From assembly GCF_019795155.1 (NCBI RefSeq), contig NZ_JAILYN010000047.1, positions 1 to 34,444 of the forward strand: 34,444 bases of DNA, in the 5' to 3' direction. The DNA is from Marinobacterium arenosum. GTDB taxonomy: Bacteria; Pseudomonadota; Gammaproteobacteria; Pseudomonadales; Balneatricaceae. The notes beneath the pieces are model-generated. The model was not told the DNA's origin. It saw only the letters and a list, made by a program, of their open reading frames with translations, and did no database searches. Below are positions 18,266-29,032 of the stretch, in pieces (position 1 is the stretch's first letter; every line of letters begins with the position of its first letter). Made by a program: the position numbers and the translations under genes.

Positions 18266-20260
18266 TTAGAGTACCGACTTAACGGTGTTCACCACGTTCT
18301 CGACGGTGAAGCCGAAGTGCTTGAACAGCTCGCCGGCCGGGGCGGATTCACCGAAGGTGGTCATGCCAACGATAGCACCGTTCAGGCCGACGTACTTGTA
18401 CCAGAAGTCCGCCTGCAATGCTTCCACCGCCACCCGGGCAGTGACGGCAGAGGGCAGTACGGATTCGCGGTAGTCGGCGTCCTGCTTATCGAACAGGCCG
18501 GTTTCCGGCATCGACACCACGCGAACCTGCTTGCCTTCGGCAGCCAGCGCTTCGGCCGCGTCGACCGCCAGGCCCACTTCGGAACCAGTAGCGATCAGGA
18601 TCGCGTCCGGCTGGCCGTCGGTATCACGCAGGATGTAACCACCGCGGGCGATGTTGGCGATCTGCTCGGCGCTACGCGGCTGGTGCGCCAGACCCTGGCG
18701 GGAGAACACCATGGCGGTCGGGCCATCGTTGCGCTGCAACGCCATTTTCCAGGCGACGGCGGACTCGACCGCGTCGCACGGACGCCAGCAGCTCATGTTC
18801 GGCGTGTGACGCAGGTTGGCAACCTGCTCAACCGGCTGGTGAGTCGGACCATCTTCGCCCAGGCCGATGGAGTCGTGGGTGTAGACGTGGATCGCACGCT
18901 GTTTCATCAGCGCCGCCATGCGCAGCGCATTGCGGGCGTATTCCATAAACACCAGGAAGGTGGCGCCGTACGGTACGAAGCCGCCGTGCAGGGCAATACC
19001 GTTCATGATCGCCGACATGCCGAACTCACGCACGCCGTAGAACAGGTAGTTGCCGGACGCATCGTCCTTGGAAACCCCCTTGGCGCCGGACCACAGGGTC
19101 AGGTTGGAGCCGGCCAGGTCGGCGGAACCGCCGAGCAGTTCCGGCAGCATCGGACCGTAGGCGTTCAGGGCGTTCTGGGAGGCTTTACGGGAAGCGATGG
19201 TTTCACCCTTGTCGGCCACTTCAGCGATCCAGGCATCCGCCTTGTCGGCGAAATCGGCCGGCAGTTCGCCGGAGATACGGCGCAGCAGTTCGTCGGCCAG
19301 TTCCGGGAACTCGGCACGGTAGGCGGCGAAGCGCTCGTTCCACTCGTTTTCAGCGTGCGTCCCCGCTTCCTTGGCATCCCAGTCGGCGTAGATATCTTCC
19401 GGCACCTCGAACGCGGCGTGCGGCCAACCCAGGCGCTCGCGGGTCAGGGCGATTTCGTCATCACCCAGCGGTGCGCCGTGGCAATCTTCCTTACCTTCTT
19501 TGTTCGGTGAACCGAAACCGATGATGGTCTTGCAGCAGATCAGCGTCGGCTGCTCGGTGTTCTCCTGGGCAGCGACAATGGCTGCGCGGATCTGATCCGG
19601 ATCGTGACCGTCGACACCGTCAATCACCTGCCAGCCGTAGGATTCGAAACGCTTGACGTTGTCGTCGGTGTACCAGCCCTCAACTTCACCATCGATGGAG
19701 ATGCCGTTGTCATCCCAAAACGCGATCAGCTTGCCCAGCCCCAGGGTACCGGCCAGTGAGCAGGCCTCGTGGGAGATCCCCTCCATCATGCAGCCGTCGC
19801 CCATGAACACGTAGGTGTTGTGGTCGACGATATCGTGCCCTTCGCGGTTGAACTGAGCCGCCAGCACCTTCTCTGCCACCGCGAAGCCCACCGCGTTGGT
19901 GATACCCTGGCCCAGCGGGCCGGTGGTGGTCTCGACACCCGGGCAGTAGCCGTATTCCGGGTGGCCGGCGGTCTTGGCGTGCAGCTGGCGGAAGCTCTTG
20001 ATGTCCTCAATCGATACGTCGTAGCCGGTCAGGTGCAGCAGGCTGTAGATCAGCATGGAGCCATGGCCGTTGGACAGAATGAAGCGGTCGCGGTCGAACC
20101 ACTGCGGGTTGTTCGGGTTGTGGCGCATGAAATCGTTCCACAGCACCTCGGCGATATCCGCCATCCCCATCGGGGCACCCGGGTGACCGGACTTGGCTTT
20201 CTGAACGGCATCCATGCTCAACGCACGAATCGCGTTAGCAAGTTCTCTGCGAGAGGACAT
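18266..20260 (-). CDS. tkt: Transketolase
   Basis: Transketolase moves two-carbon units in the pentose phosphate (or Calvin) cycle, using thiamine diphosphate. It is 664 aa, normal length. Residues: H26 ([12 protein letters not shown]), H66 (LSNGHGSML), the thiamine motif GDGCMMEG at 154-161 ending at N185, and H101-region [10 protein letters not shown]. The pyrimidine domain carries the [15 protein letters not shown] segment, and the C-terminal domain is complete. AGGAGA lies 7 bases before ATG 20260. It is the first gene of tkt-epd-pgk-fba, divergent from metK as in Pseudomonas. Confidence 0.98.
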   Translation of the reverse strand: MSSRRELANAIRALSMDAVQKAKSGHPGAPMGMADIAEVLWNDFMRHNPNNPQWFDRDRFILSNGHGSMLIYSLLHLTGYDVSIEDIKSFRQLHAKTAGHPEYGYCPGVETTTGPLGQGITNAVGFAVAEKVLAAQFNREGHDIVDHNTYVFMGDGCMMEGISHEACSLAGTLGLGKLIAFWDDNGISIDGEVEGWYTDDNVKRFESYGWQVIDGVDGHDPDQIRAAIVAAQENTEQPTLICCKTIIGFGSPNKEGKEDCHGAPLGDDEIALTRERLGWPHAAFEVPEDIYADWDAKEAGTHAENEWNERFAAYRAEFPELADELLRRISGELPADFADKADAWIAEVADKGETIASRKASQNALNAYGPMLPELLGGSADLAGSNLTLWSGAKGVSKDDASGNYLFYGVREFGMSAIMNGIALHGGFVPYGATFLVFMEYARNALRMAALMKQRAIHVYTHDSIGLGEDGPTHQPVEQVANLRHTPNMSCWRPCDAVESAVAWKMALQRNDGPTAMVFSRQGLAHQPRSAEQIANIARGGYILRDTDGQPDAILIATGSEVGLAVDAAEALAAEGKQVRVVSMPETGLFDKQDADYRESVLPSAVTARVAVEALQADFWYKYVGLNGAIVGMTTFGESAPAGELFKHFGFTVENVVNTVKSVL

Positions 20261-20554
20261 TAAAAATTCTCCTGGGCTTGGCCCAAATTACGAAGGTTCA
20301 CGATTAAGGTGAGATCAGAAAGGCGCAATTTTCTCGCAGATGACTACAGGCTTCAAATGGCAAAGCGGCAAAATCGACAAAAATGAACGCTATTCACGTA
20401 AATATCGAAAAATTTCAGCCAATCGCGGCCCCAGATCATGCATTAACGGCCAAGGAGCGCTAAAATGCACCGTTCAAATTTCATACAGCCTGCCCTTCTT
20501 ACCTTTCCGGGCGTGCTGATCTCCTTTGACTATTTCTGAGGGTCCCGAGTAGCA
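20261..20554. promoter_or_regulatory. Divergent tkt/metK promoter region
   Basis: This 294-base AT-richer region must contain promoters for both genes. A TAAAAT at 20461-20466 could be the metK -10, but it lacks a good -35. I see no riboswitch-like structure that I could support, including SAM or SAH types. GGGCTTGGCCC near 20274-20284 is a small palindrome near the tkt start. Confidence 0.4.
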
Positions 20555-21745
20555 ATGAGCGAATACAGCTTGTTCACTTCCGAGTCCGTGTCCGAAGGAC
20601 ACCCGGACAAGATTGCCGACCAGATCTCCGACGCGGTGCTGGATGCCATCATCGCCGAGGACAAGTATGCCCGCGTGGCCTGTGAAACCATGGTCAAGAC
20701 GGGTGTCGCGATCGTATCCGGCGAAATCAGCACCTCCGCCTGGGTCGACCTGGAAGAGCTGGTCCGTAAGGTGATCTGCGACATCGGCTACACCTCCTCC
20801 GATGTCGGCTACGACGGCGAAACCTGTGGCGTCATCAACATCATCGGTAAGCAGTCTATCGATATCGCCCAGGGCGTTGACCGCAGCAAGCCTGAAGACC
20901 AGGGTGCCGGCGACCAGGGCCTGATGTTCGGCTACGCCTCCAACGAAACCGACGTGCTGATGCCGGCACCGATCACCTACTCCCACCGTCTGGTCGAGCG
21001 CCAGGCGGAAGCACGCAAGTCCGGCCTGCTGCCGTGGCTGCGTCCGGATGCCAAGTCCCAGCTGACCTTCCGTTACGAAAACGGCAAGCCGGTGGCGGTC
21101 GACGCGCTGGTACTGTCCACCCAGCACAACCCGGACGTTACCCAGTCCGACCTGCGCGAAGCGGTGATGGAGTTGATCGTCAAGCACGTGATCCCGGCGG
21201 AGTGGATCACCAAGGACACCCAGTTCCACATCAACCCGACCGGCAACTTCGTGATCGGCGGCCCGGTGGGCGACTGCGGCCTGACCGGCCGTAAGATCAT
21301 CGTCGACACCTACGGCGGCATGGCCCGTCACGGCGGCGGTGCGTTCTCCGGCAAGGACCCGTCCAAGGTTGACCGTTCCGCCGCTTACGCCGGCCGTTAC
21401 GTGGCCAAGAACATCGTCGCCGCCGGCCTGGCCGACCGTTGCGAGATCCAGGTTTCCTACGCCATCGGTGTGGCCCAGCCGACCTCCGTATCGATCAACA
21501 CCTTCGGTACCGGCAAGATCTCCGACGACAAGATCATCGAACTGGTCCGCGAGCACTTCGACCTGCGTCCGTACGCGATCACCAAGATGCTCGACCTGCT
21601 GCACCCGATGTACCAGCCGACTGCGGCTTACGGTCACTTCGGCCGCAACCCGTTCGAGATGACCGTCGGTGACGACACCTTCACCGCGTTCACCTGGGAG
21701 CGCACCGACAAGGCCGACGCCCTGCGCGACGCCGCCGGCCTGTAA
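20555..21745 (+). CDS. metK: S-adenosylmethionine synthetase
   Basis: MetK makes S-adenosylmethionine from methionine and ATP. It is 396 aa, nearly identical in plan to E. coli MetK (384 aa). Signatures: [17 protein letters not shown] at the N-terminus (methionine/ATP site, H16), [32 protein letters not shown], and the phosphate loop [20 protein letters not shown]. It ends at TAA 21745, followed by a strong bidirectional terminator. The ribosome binding site is poor (GAGGG, 12 bases before ATG). Confidence 0.98.
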   Translation: MSEYSLFTSESVSEGHPDKIADQISDAVLDAIIAEDKYARVACETMVKTGVAIVSGEISTSAWVDLEELVRKVICDIGYTSSDVGYDGETCGVINIIGKQSIDIAQGVDRSKPEDQGAGDQGLMFGYASNETDVLMPAPITYSHRLVERQAEARKSGLLPWLRPDAKSQLTFRYENGKPVAVDALVLSTQHNPDVTQSDLREAVMELIVKHVIPAEWITKDTQFHINPTGNFVIGGPVGDCGLTGRKIIVDTYGGMARHGGGAFSGKDPSKVDRSAAYAGRYVAKNIVAAGLADRCEIQVSYAIGVAQPTSVSINTFGTGKISDDKIIELVREHFDLRPYAITKMLDLLHPMYQPTAAYGHFGRNPFEMTVGDDTFTAFTWERTDKADALRDAAGL

Positions 21746-21766
21746 GAAGCACCTTACGCGCCGCAA

Positions 21767-21799
21767 CAAAAAACCGGAGCCTATGGCTCCGGTTTTTTT
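21767..21799. terminator. Bidirectional rho-independent terminator (metK / pyrX)
   Basis: A perfect 9-bp stem ACCGGAGCC / GGCTCCGGT with a TAT loop has T-runs on both strands. It ends metK (stop 21745) and, on the other strand, the pyr operon (stop 21898). Confidence 0.9.
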
Positions 21800-21822
21800 A
21801 TTGTAGTTACCAGTTGAAAGTG

Positions 21823-21892
21823 GACAGTTAACAGCAGCGGTGCGCTGACTCACCGTTAACTGCCAACTGTAAACTCCCAACTGTTAACTTTG
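21823..21892. repeat. GTTAACT 14-bp repeats, locus 3
   Basis: Units GTTAACTGCCAACT (21855-21868), GTAAACTCCCAACT (21869-21882) and a partial GTTAACTTTG (21883-21892) are in tandem. An inverted copy (CAGTTAACAG) lies near 21825-21834. They fill the gap between the metK terminator and the pyrX stop. Confidence 0.6.
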
Positions 21893-21897
21893 ATTGC

Positions 21898-23174
21898 TCA
21901 ACCGAGTTGGTGAACCAGCTCACCACCCAGCAGGGTGGCGGTTACCCGTCCTTTCAGCGCAAAGTCGAGGAACGGCGTATTCTGGCCGGCCGAATGGATC
22001 TGGTCGGCGCTGAAGGTCCAGCTGTGCTGCGGGTCGAACACGCAGACATCCGCCTCGGCACCGACGCTCAGCGTACCGGCCTGCGCCAGGCCGAGGATCT
22101 GCGCCGGCGCGCTGGTCAGCTTCTCGATCAGCTGCGGCAGCTCCAGCAGGCCCTGCTCGACCAGCAGCAGCGACAGCGGCAACAGGGTTTCCAGGCCGAT
22201 CATGCCCGGCTCGGTGGCGGCGAACGGCGCCTGCTTGGCGGCCGCCTCATGCGGCTGGTGATCGGAGCAGATCGCCTGGATGCCGCCGGCCATCAGCGCC
22301 TGGCGCAGACCGGCGCGGTCCAGCTGGCTGCGCAGCGGCGGCATCAGGTGGAAATCGCTGTTGAAGCCGTTGACGTTGGCATCGGTCAGCAGGAAGTGGT
22401 GGATCGCCACGTCGCAGCTGACCGGCAGGCCGCGTTCGCGGGCATCCATGATCATCTTCACCGAGCGCTCACAGGAGAGCTGGCCGAAGTGGGCACGCAC
22501 GCCGGCCTGCTCCACCAGCAGCAGACAGCGGGACACATCGACGGTTTCCGCCGCTTCCGGGATGCCGTTCAGGCCCAGCCGGGTGCAGGTGGTGTCTTCA
22601 TGCATGCTGCCATTGCCGGTCAGGTCCGGGTCCTGTGGCTGGAACTGCACCAGCAGGTCGTGGGTGGCGGCGTACTCCAGCGCCCGCATCAGGGTCAGCG
22701 AGTTGCGCACCGTATGACGGCCGTTACTGAAGGCGATGCAGCCGGAGCTGGCCAGCGCGTGCAGCGGCGCCAGCTGTTCACCGTTCAGCCCCTGGGTCAG
22801 CGCACCCATCGGCAATACCCGGGCATTGCCGGCCGCTTCGGCACGGTCCTGGATCAGCTCGGCCACCGCCGGGTTATCGACCACCGGCTTGGTGGTCGGC
22901 GGGGTCACCAGAGTGGTCACGCCACCTGCCGCTGCGGCGCGGGTTTCGCTACGGATACTGCCCTTCTGGGTATAACCCGGTTCGCGCAGGTGGGCGCACA
23001 GGTCGATCAGCCCCGGGCAGACCACCTGGCCCTGGGCATCGATCTGCTGATCGGCGACAAAACCGGCCGGCGCCTCGCCAATGCCGGCGATCCGGCCTTC
23101 GCTGATATAGAGGTCGGCGAGTTGGTCGATGTTGTTGGCCGGATCGATCAACCGGCCGCCGGAGATCAGGATAT

Positions 23175-23178
<4 letters not shown>
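21898..23178 (-). CDS. pyrX: Dihydroorotase-like protein, probably non-catalytic (PyrX / PyrC')
   Basis: This 426-aa amidohydrolase of the dihydroorotase family is encoded directly after pyrB (4-base ATGA overlap). Several metal ligands are gone: the usual DxHxH is DLCAH (C61, H63), the HCED histidine is Q180, and the second histidine of HxxH is Q233 (AHFGQLS). Only the SDHQPH aspartate (D306) and H230 remain. This matches the PyrC' proteins of Pseudomonas, which are inactive but needed to assemble the aspartate carbamoyltransferase complex. An active pyrC must then exist elsewhere. Automatic annotation will probably say dihydroorotase. Confidence 0.85.
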
Positions 23179-24182
<1,004 letters not shown>

Positions 24183-24195
24183 AGTGGGCTCGAAA

Positions 24196-24705
24196 TCAGG
24201 TACGTTGGCGGATTTCCAGGGTCAGCGGCTGCGGACCGGTCAGCTTGACCTGCTGATCCGGTGCCAGCGCCAGGGTGCCGCCGACCACATCGGCCTGGAT
24301 CGGCAGTTCACGGCGTTGCAGGTCGAGCAGGGTGATCAGGCTGACCGACGCCGGCCGGCCATAGTCGAAGATCTCATTCAGCGCCGCCCGGATGGTGCGG
24401 CCGCTCATGATCACATCGTCCACCAGCAGGATATGGCGGCCTTCGGTGGCACTGGGCAGCTGGGTTGGCTGCACCTTCGGATTCAAACCCACCTGGGTGA
24501 AGTCATCACGGTAGAACGAGATATCCATCACCCCCAGCGGGCTGGTCAGTTCCAGCTGCTTGTGCAATCGTTCCGCCAGCCAGACACCACCGGTGCGGAT
24601 GCCGATCATCAGCGGGTCTTCGATCTGGCGCTGGCTGATCAGCGCTTTCAGGTCGCCGCTCATCTTGTCCAGCAGCGCGTCGACACTAAGGGTTCCCGAG
24701 GTCAT
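24196..24705 (-). CDS. pyrR: Bifunctional pyrimidine regulator / uracil phosphoribosyltransferase PyrR
   Basis: This PRTase-fold protein has the PRPP motif [18 protein letters not shown] (about residues 95-112). It is 169 aa. In Gram-positive bacteria PyrR controls pyr mRNA by attenuation, and in Pseudomonas it acts as a regulator of pyr genes. No attenuator leader is visible before pyrB here, where the gap is only 13 bases. The start is ATG 24705 ([14 protein letters not shown]), with GGAGG 7 bases upstream. The frame runs on upstream but only as shadow of ruvX. The first 20 bases overlap the end of ruvX. Confidence 0.93.
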   Translation of the reverse strand: MTSGTLSVDALLDKMSGDLKALISQRQIEDPLMIGIRTGGVWLAERLHKQLELTSPLGVMDISFYRDDFTQVGLNPKVQPTQLPSATEGRHILLVDDVIMSGRTIRAALNEIFDYGRPASVSLITLLDLQRRELPIQADVVGGTLALAPDQQVKLTGPQPLTLEIRQRT

Positions 24706-25162
24706 ACAGATCCTCCAATCGGGTGTGGCTGGGGATGCGCCGGTCGCTCTGCAACCAGCTTTCAAGAATCAGCTGGGCGGCAATGCCGTCCACCGACTCC
24801 TTGCGGAAATTGCTGCCGCCGCCGCGGGCGAAATGGATCTCCTTCGCTTCGGCGGTGGTCAACCGTTCGTCGACCAGGAAACAGGGCAGCTTGCTGCGTT
24901 CATGCAGCCGGTTGGCGAACTTGCGGGCGCGACGGGCCATCTCGCTGATAGTGCCGTCCATGTTAAGCGGAACGCCGACCACCAGGGCATCGGGTTTCCA
25001 TTCGGCAATCATCGCATCGATCCGCGACCAGTCGGGGACACCGTCACGGGCCGCCAGCGGCGGCAATGCGGTGCTGCTGCCAGTCAGCGCCTGACCCGAG
25101 GCGACACCGATGCGGCCGGTGCCGAAGTCGAAGGCCAGGAGCTGCGCAAAGTCATTGCTCAT
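24686..25162 (-). CDS. ruvX: Putative pre-16S rRNA nuclease / Holliday junction resolvase YqgF
   Basis: This 158-aa RNase H-fold protein is of the YqgF family. The catalytic pattern is present: D in [15 protein letters not shown] in [12 protein letters not shown], and D in [27 protein letters not shown] is the usual substrate loop. The family processes the 5' end of 16S rRNA; a resolvase role is also proposed. It sits 6 bases after algH, and the algH-ruvX pair is widely conserved. pyrR begins inside its last 20 bases. Confidence 0.95.
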   Translation of the reverse strand: MSNDFAQLLAFDFGTGRIGVASGQALTGSSTALPPLAARDGVPDWSRIDAMIAEWKPDALVVGVPLNMDGTISEMARRARKFANRLHERSKLPCFLVDERLTTAEAKEIHFARGGGSNFRKESVDGIAAQLILESWLQSDRRIPSHTRLEDLYDLGNP

Positions 25163-25168
25163 TAAGTA

Positions 25169-25738
25169 TCAGGCGTGTCCGGAGTGGGCTGTCAGCAGGC
25201 TGAGGTCGATCCCGAGCAGCGCCGCGGCGGCTTGCAGGCGATTCTCAGCCGGAGTGCTGAACATTATATCCAAATTGGCCGGACAGCTTAACCAGGTATT
25301 GCGGGTAATCTCATCTTCCAGCTGGCCGGCGCTCCAGCCGGCGTAGCCCAGCGCCACCAGCACCTTTTGCGGGCCCCGGTTATGCGCCATCGCCTCGAGA
25401 ATATCCATCGACGAGGTCAGCGACACGCCGTCGCCCAGCTCCAGCGTACTGGTCCAGTGGCCGGCCTCGTCACCACTGGGATGGAGGATAAAGCCGCGCT
25501 CCATCGCCACCGGCCCACCGGCGTAAACCGGGGTCGGGCTGACCGCCGGATCGGCCTCCAGGTCGAGGTGACGGAACAGCGCCGGCAGGTCGAAATCGAG
25601 CGGCCGGTTGATGATGATCCCCATCGCTCCTTCACTGTCGTGTTCGCAGATGTAGGTCAGGCTCTGGGCGAAGAACGGGTCCTGCATATGGGGCATCGAC
25701 AGCAGGAAGTGGCCTTTCAGAGTGGTGGATTCGGACAT
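25169..25738 (-). CDS. algH: AlgH/YqgE family protein
   Basis: This 189-aa protein has the DUF179 signature: GHFLLSMPHMQDPFFAQSLTYI at the N-terminus, GAMGIIINRPL, YAGGPVAMERGFILH, and LGYAGWSAGQLEDEI. The biochemical role is unknown. Named AlgH in Pseudomonas after an alginate phenotype. The start is taken at the ATG beginning MSESTTLKG, with AGGGG about 8 bases upstream. The frame continues to GTG 25843, but that segment is not family-like. A 175-base gap separates it from tonB, so it may have its own promoter. Confidence 0.94.
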   Translation of the reverse strand: MSESTTLKGHFLLSMPHMQDPFFAQSLTYICEHDSEGAMGIIINRPLDFDLPALFRHLDLEADPAVSPTPVYAGGPVAMERGFILHPSGDEAGHWTSTLELGDGVSLTSSMDILEAMAHNRGPQKVLVALGYAGWSAGQLEDEITRNTWLSCPANLDIMFSTPAENRLQAAAALLGIDLSLLTAHSGHA

Positions 25739-25913
25739 TGCTTGCCCCTTATACAGCGTAAGATAGCGATTGATGGCACCGCAACGGCCGCCAGCCACCT
25801 GCCTTCTGAAGCAGGATGCCCGGCATGGCTGCAACCGTCTCACCTCGACCGTTAGGCAGCAATGCGGTGGATCAGTTCATGTTAACAGGCCCGGGGATGA
25901 TTCCACCGGCGAC

Positions 25914-26876
25914 CTAATATACTTGTGCCCGCTTTTCGAATTTCCAGGTGCGGATGACCTCCAGCACATCGGTGGTCTTGCGCATCTCCACCGGGAACGG
26001 CTGGAACGGCGCCGCCAACCGGACGATCCGCACCGCCGCATCGTCCAGCACCTTGTGCCCGGACGACTTGAGCACCTGAATCTCCTTGACCGAGCCGTCC
26101 GGCAGGATCGACACCAACAGCCTCAGACTGCCATAGGTTTTATGTCGGCGTGCTTCATCAGGATAGTTGAGATTGCCCACCATCTCGATCTTACGCCGCC
26201 AGCTGTCCAGATAGGCGGCATCCTCGCTGAAGCGGGTGGCGGTGGAGGTCAGCCGACGCACTTTGGGCCGCTTGGCCAACCACTCCTGCTGATGGTCGAT
26301 CTGCGCCTGCAGACTGGCGATCTCCAGGCTGCGGGCCAACAGCGAGGTGGCACTGCCGGTGCTGCGCGGCGGCGCGGCGGCCTTGTCCTGGTGCTGCTGG
26401 TCCGCCTGCTTGCGCTTACTGTCAGCCACCGTGGTCACCACTTTCTTATCGCCCGCGCTGGATTTTTCCGGCGAGCGTTCCGGCTGGGTACTCAGCTCCC
26501 GGGTGGCCGGCTCCGGTGGCTGCGGCTGTTTCACCGGCGTTTCAGCGGCATTCTGCTGCGCCGTCAGCGGCTGGCTCTGCTGGGCCTGGAACTCGGCCTG
26601 TTCGGTGGTGGCCAGCCGCTGTTTTTCGTCTTCGGTACCACTGCCCTGCTGGTTGGCCTGAGCAATGAAATCGGCCTCTTTCGGTGCCTGTTTGCTCTGG
26701 TACTGGGCCAGGGTGATCTCGAGGGTCTTGGTCGGCGGCGGCGCGGGCGTGGCGCTGAAGCTGACCCCCAGGATGACCATGGCGTGCAGCGCCACCGCCA
26801 TGAACAGGGTGAACCCCAGCCGGTCCCAGACACTGACCGCCGACTGCATGGCGGTCTGTGCAACGCCCTTAGTCAC
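25914..26876 (-). CDS. TonB-family energy transducer protein
   Basis: This 320-aa protein has a short cytoplasmic N-terminus, one membrane helix (about 20-42: LGFTLFMAVALHAMVILGVSF) and a long periplasmic Gln/Pro/Lys-rich region (about 45-200). A C-terminal TonB domain follows (about 230-315: YPDEARRHKTYGSLRLLV, VKEIQVLKSSGHKVLDDAAVR). Unlike a full TonB locus, exbB/exbD are absent nearby. Pseudomonas carries a comparable tonB-like gene between gshB and algH, and its substrate is unknown. The start is GTG 26876 with GGGGG before it; an internal ATG at residue 10 is possible. Confidence 0.9.
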   Translation of the reverse strand: MTKGVAQTAMQSAVSVWDRLGFTLFMAVALHAMVILGVSFSATPAPPPTKTLEITLAQYQSKQAPKEADFIAQANQQGSGTEDEKQRLATTEQAEFQAQQSQPLTAQQNAAETPVKQPQPPEPATRELSTQPERSPEKSSAGDKKVVTTVADSKRKQADQQHQDKAAAPPRSTGSATSLLARSLEIASLQAQIDHQQEWLAKRPKVRRLTSTATRFSEDAAYLDSWRRKIEMVGNLNYPDEARRHKTYGSLRLLVSILPDGSVKEIQVLKSSGHKVLDDAAVRIVRLAAPFQPFPVEMRKTTDVLEVIRTWKFEKRAQVY

Positions 26877-26888
26877 CGCAGCCCCCGA

Positions 26889-27839
26889 TCAGCCGGCCAG
26901 GTGGCGTTCGATCGCATCCATCAGCTGCATTCCGATATCCAGATCGAACTGGTCGTCCAGTTCGCGGATGCAGGTTGGGCTGGTGACGTTGATCTCGGTG
27001 AGGTAGTCACCGATCACGTCCAGGCCGACGAACAGCAGACCGTGCGCCTTGATGGTCGGCGCCACCTGCTGGCAGATCCAGCGGTCGCGCTCGGTCAGCG
27101 GACGGCCTTCACCACGGCCGCCGACGGCCAGGTTGCCGCGGGTCTCACCGGCCTGTGGAATACGCGCCAGCGCATAGGGTACCGGTTCGCCATCGACCAG
27201 CAGGATCCGCTTGTCGCCGTCGACGATCTCCGGGATGTACTTCTGCGCCATGATGGTCTGCTTGCCGTGCTGGGTCAGGGTCTCGATGATCACCCCCAGG
27301 TTGACGCCATCTTCGGTGATCCGAAAGATCGAGCTGCCACCCATGCCATCCAGCGGCTTGAAGATCACATCCTTATGTTCGGCATGAAAGGCGCGCAGCT
27401 GATCGGCATTGCGGGTCACCAATACCGGCGGACAGCACTGCGGGAAATGGGTGGCGAACAGCTTCTCGTTGAAATCGCGCAGCCGCTGCGGGTTGTTGAC
27501 CACCAGTACGCCATCGCTTTCGGCCATCGCCAGCAGGTGGGTGGAATAGATGTATTCGTTGTCGAACGGCGGGTCCTTGCGCATCAGCACCACGTCCAGC
27601 TCGGCCAGCGGCAGCTCCTGATAGTCACCGCGCTGGAACCAGTTTTCCGGCTCCATCGCCACCGTCAGCGGCGCCATCCGCGCCTTGACCACGCCATCCC
27701 GCAGGAACAGATCGGACTGCTCCATATACCAGAGCTGCCAACCCTTGCGCTGGGCGGCCCAGAGCATCGCCAGCGAACTGTCCTTCTTGAAGCTGATGGA
27801 CTCGATCGGGTCCATCACGATACCCAGCTTTATGCTCAC
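26889..27839 (-). CDS. gshB: Glutathione synthetase
   Basis: GshB adds glycine to gamma-glutamylcysteine using ATP. It is 316 aa (E. coli 316). The ATP-grasp fold is plain: VIFKPLDGMGGSSIFRI (ATP-binding glycine-rich loop), QKYIPEIVDGDKRILLVDG, and GLDVIGDYLTEINVTSPTCIREL with metal ligands. The start is GTG 27839 with GAGGT 8 bases upstream. It lies 16 bases after rsmE and 12 bases before tonB, in one operon. Confidence 0.98.
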   Translation of the reverse strand: MSIKLGIVMDPIESISFKKDSSLAMLWAAQRKGWQLWYMEQSDLFLRDGVVKARMAPLTVAMEPENWFQRGDYQELPLAELDVVLMRKDPPFDNEYIYSTHLLAMAESDGVLVVNNPQRLRDFNEKLFATHFPQCCPPVLVTRNADQLRAFHAEHKDVIFKPLDGMGGSSIFRITEDGVNLGVIIETLTQHGKQTIMAQKYIPEIVDGDKRILLVDGEPVPYALARIPQAGETRGNLAVGGRGEGRPLTERDRWICQQVAPTIKAHGLLFVGLDVIGDYLTEINVTSPTCIRELDDQFDLDIGMQLMDAIERHLAG

Positions 27840-27855
27840 CTGTGCTACCTCTAAC

Positions 27856-28599
27856 TTACGGAGTTTGTTGGCCGGCCATATCGCCCCACAGATAATGCAG
27901 GATCGACAACGCCGCCACCGGTGCGGTTTCAGTACGCATCACCCTCGGTCCCAGCGCCACCGGCTGAAAACCGTTGGCCTGCGCCAGCTCGACTTCAGCA
28001 TCGCTGAGGCCACCTTCCGGGCCGATCAGCAACGCCACCGAGGCCGGCGGCGGCAGCTGACCCAGCGGGGCCGCGGTATGGTGATGCAGCACCAGTTTCA
28101 GATCCGCCTGTACGCTTTGACACCAGTCAGCCAGATTCTGCACCGGCTGAATCTCGGGCACCCGGCTGCGGCCGGACTGCTCGCAGGCACTGACCGCCAC
28201 CTGCTGCCAGTGGCGCTGACGCTTGTCCTGACGCTCGCTGTTGAGTTTCACCTCGCAGCGCTCGGAAAACAACGGTGTCAGCTGCCGCATACCCAGTTCG
28301 GTGGCCTTCTGGACCGCAAAGTCCATCCGCTCGCCACGCGAGATCGACTGACCGATATGCACCTGCAGCGGCGATTCAACTGCACTGGGGCAAGCCTTCT
28401 CGACCCGGGCGCTGACCCGACGCTTTTCGACGATGGCGAGTATCGCATCGTACTCGACACCGTCGCCGTTAAACAGCTGGATCGACTCGCCGGCACGCAT
28501 CCGCAATACGCGGGCGATATGCTGCACGGCATCGTCAGCCAGTTCGACATCGCTGCCGCTCTGCAGCGGGCCGGGGTGATAGAAACGGGGGATACGCAT
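27856..28599 (-). CDS. rsmE: 16S rRNA (uracil-1498-N3)-methyltransferase
   Basis: RsmE methylates U1498 of 16S rRNA with S-adenosylmethionine. It is 247 aa, a SPOUT-family knot enzyme: N-terminal PUA-like MRIPRFYHPGPL, then QKATELGMRQLTPLFSERCEVK, and knot motifs LLIGPEGGLSDAE and LGPRVMRTETAPVAAL. AGGAT lies 5 bases before ATG 28599. It is the first gene of the operon rsmE-gshB-tonB-algH-ruvX-pyrR-pyrB-pyrX. A CATAAT -10 candidate lies just upstream, with no good -35. Confidence 0.97.
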   Translation of the reverse strand: MRIPRFYHPGPLQSGSDVELADDAVQHIARVLRMRAGESIQLFNGDGVEYDAILAIVEKRRVSARVEKACPSAVESPLQVHIGQSISRGERMDFAVQKATELGMRQLTPLFSERCEVKLNSERQDKRQRHWQQVAVSACEQSGRSRVPEIQPVQNLADWCQSVQADLKLVLHHHTAAPLGQLPPPASVALLIGPEGGLSDAEVELAQANGFQPVALGPRVMRTETAPVAALSILHYLWGDMAGQQTP

Positions 28600-29032
28600 C
28601 CTGATTATGCATCCGGTAATTCGCTAAAGCCGCTATTATGCCACAGCCCCGCCGATCTGCCGGGCCGGCGGTGACCGAAATGGTGAACGCTCTGTTGTGG
28701 TTTTGCTTGGTGCAGTGGGGAACGCGCATCGGAAATCGGAAATAAAAAAAAGGTGCCTATAAAGACACCCATTCAGGAAGCGGACGGAGCGCAGGCTCCG
28801 CCAGGATGAGACAGAAGGCTCCTGCAAGAAAAAAGGAGCTGTACCTGATCGGCCACCGGCGCTGTGCGGCCTCCCCGTATGGAACGGCGGTGATCTCCGG
28901 TACTGTCCAGACCGCTGTATTCAGAACCCCCTGCCCTGCAACGGCCCTTCAGGTCCAGCCGATCGCCGCCCTTGGCACAGGGCCGGCGACCGACAGGTAC
29001 AGTCTCCTGTTAAAACGATTGCCCTCGGCTAC
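28600..29032. other. dctM 3' region and rsmE promoter region
   Basis: This 433-base gap holds no convincing gene. The minus-strand dctPQM transcript would run about 260 bases past the dctM stop before meeting the terminator at 28744-28769. That stretch contains two more stem structures, (C)GGAGC/GCTCC(G) near 28785-28799 and GGCTCC/GGAGC at 28817-28839. It could carry a small RNA, but no promoter stands out. Confidence 0.45.
28744..28769 (-). terminator. Rho-independent terminator downstream of dctPQM
   Basis: On the minus strand GGTGTC / GGCACC (one G-U pair) with a 6-base loop is followed by eight T. It is the first clear terminator after dctM, 264 bases beyond its stop codon. Confidence 0.8.

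Noticed and set aside
20261-20554. SAM or SAH riboswitch before metK
   Set aside because: I could not find the conserved stems or junction sequences of these classes.
25770-27854. A very long plus-strand open frame (694 codons) opposite gshB, the tonB-like gene and algH
   Set aside because: It lies antisense to three clearly recognisable genes, its product is Gln/His/Arg-rich low-complexity, and such frames are expected in GC-rich DNA.
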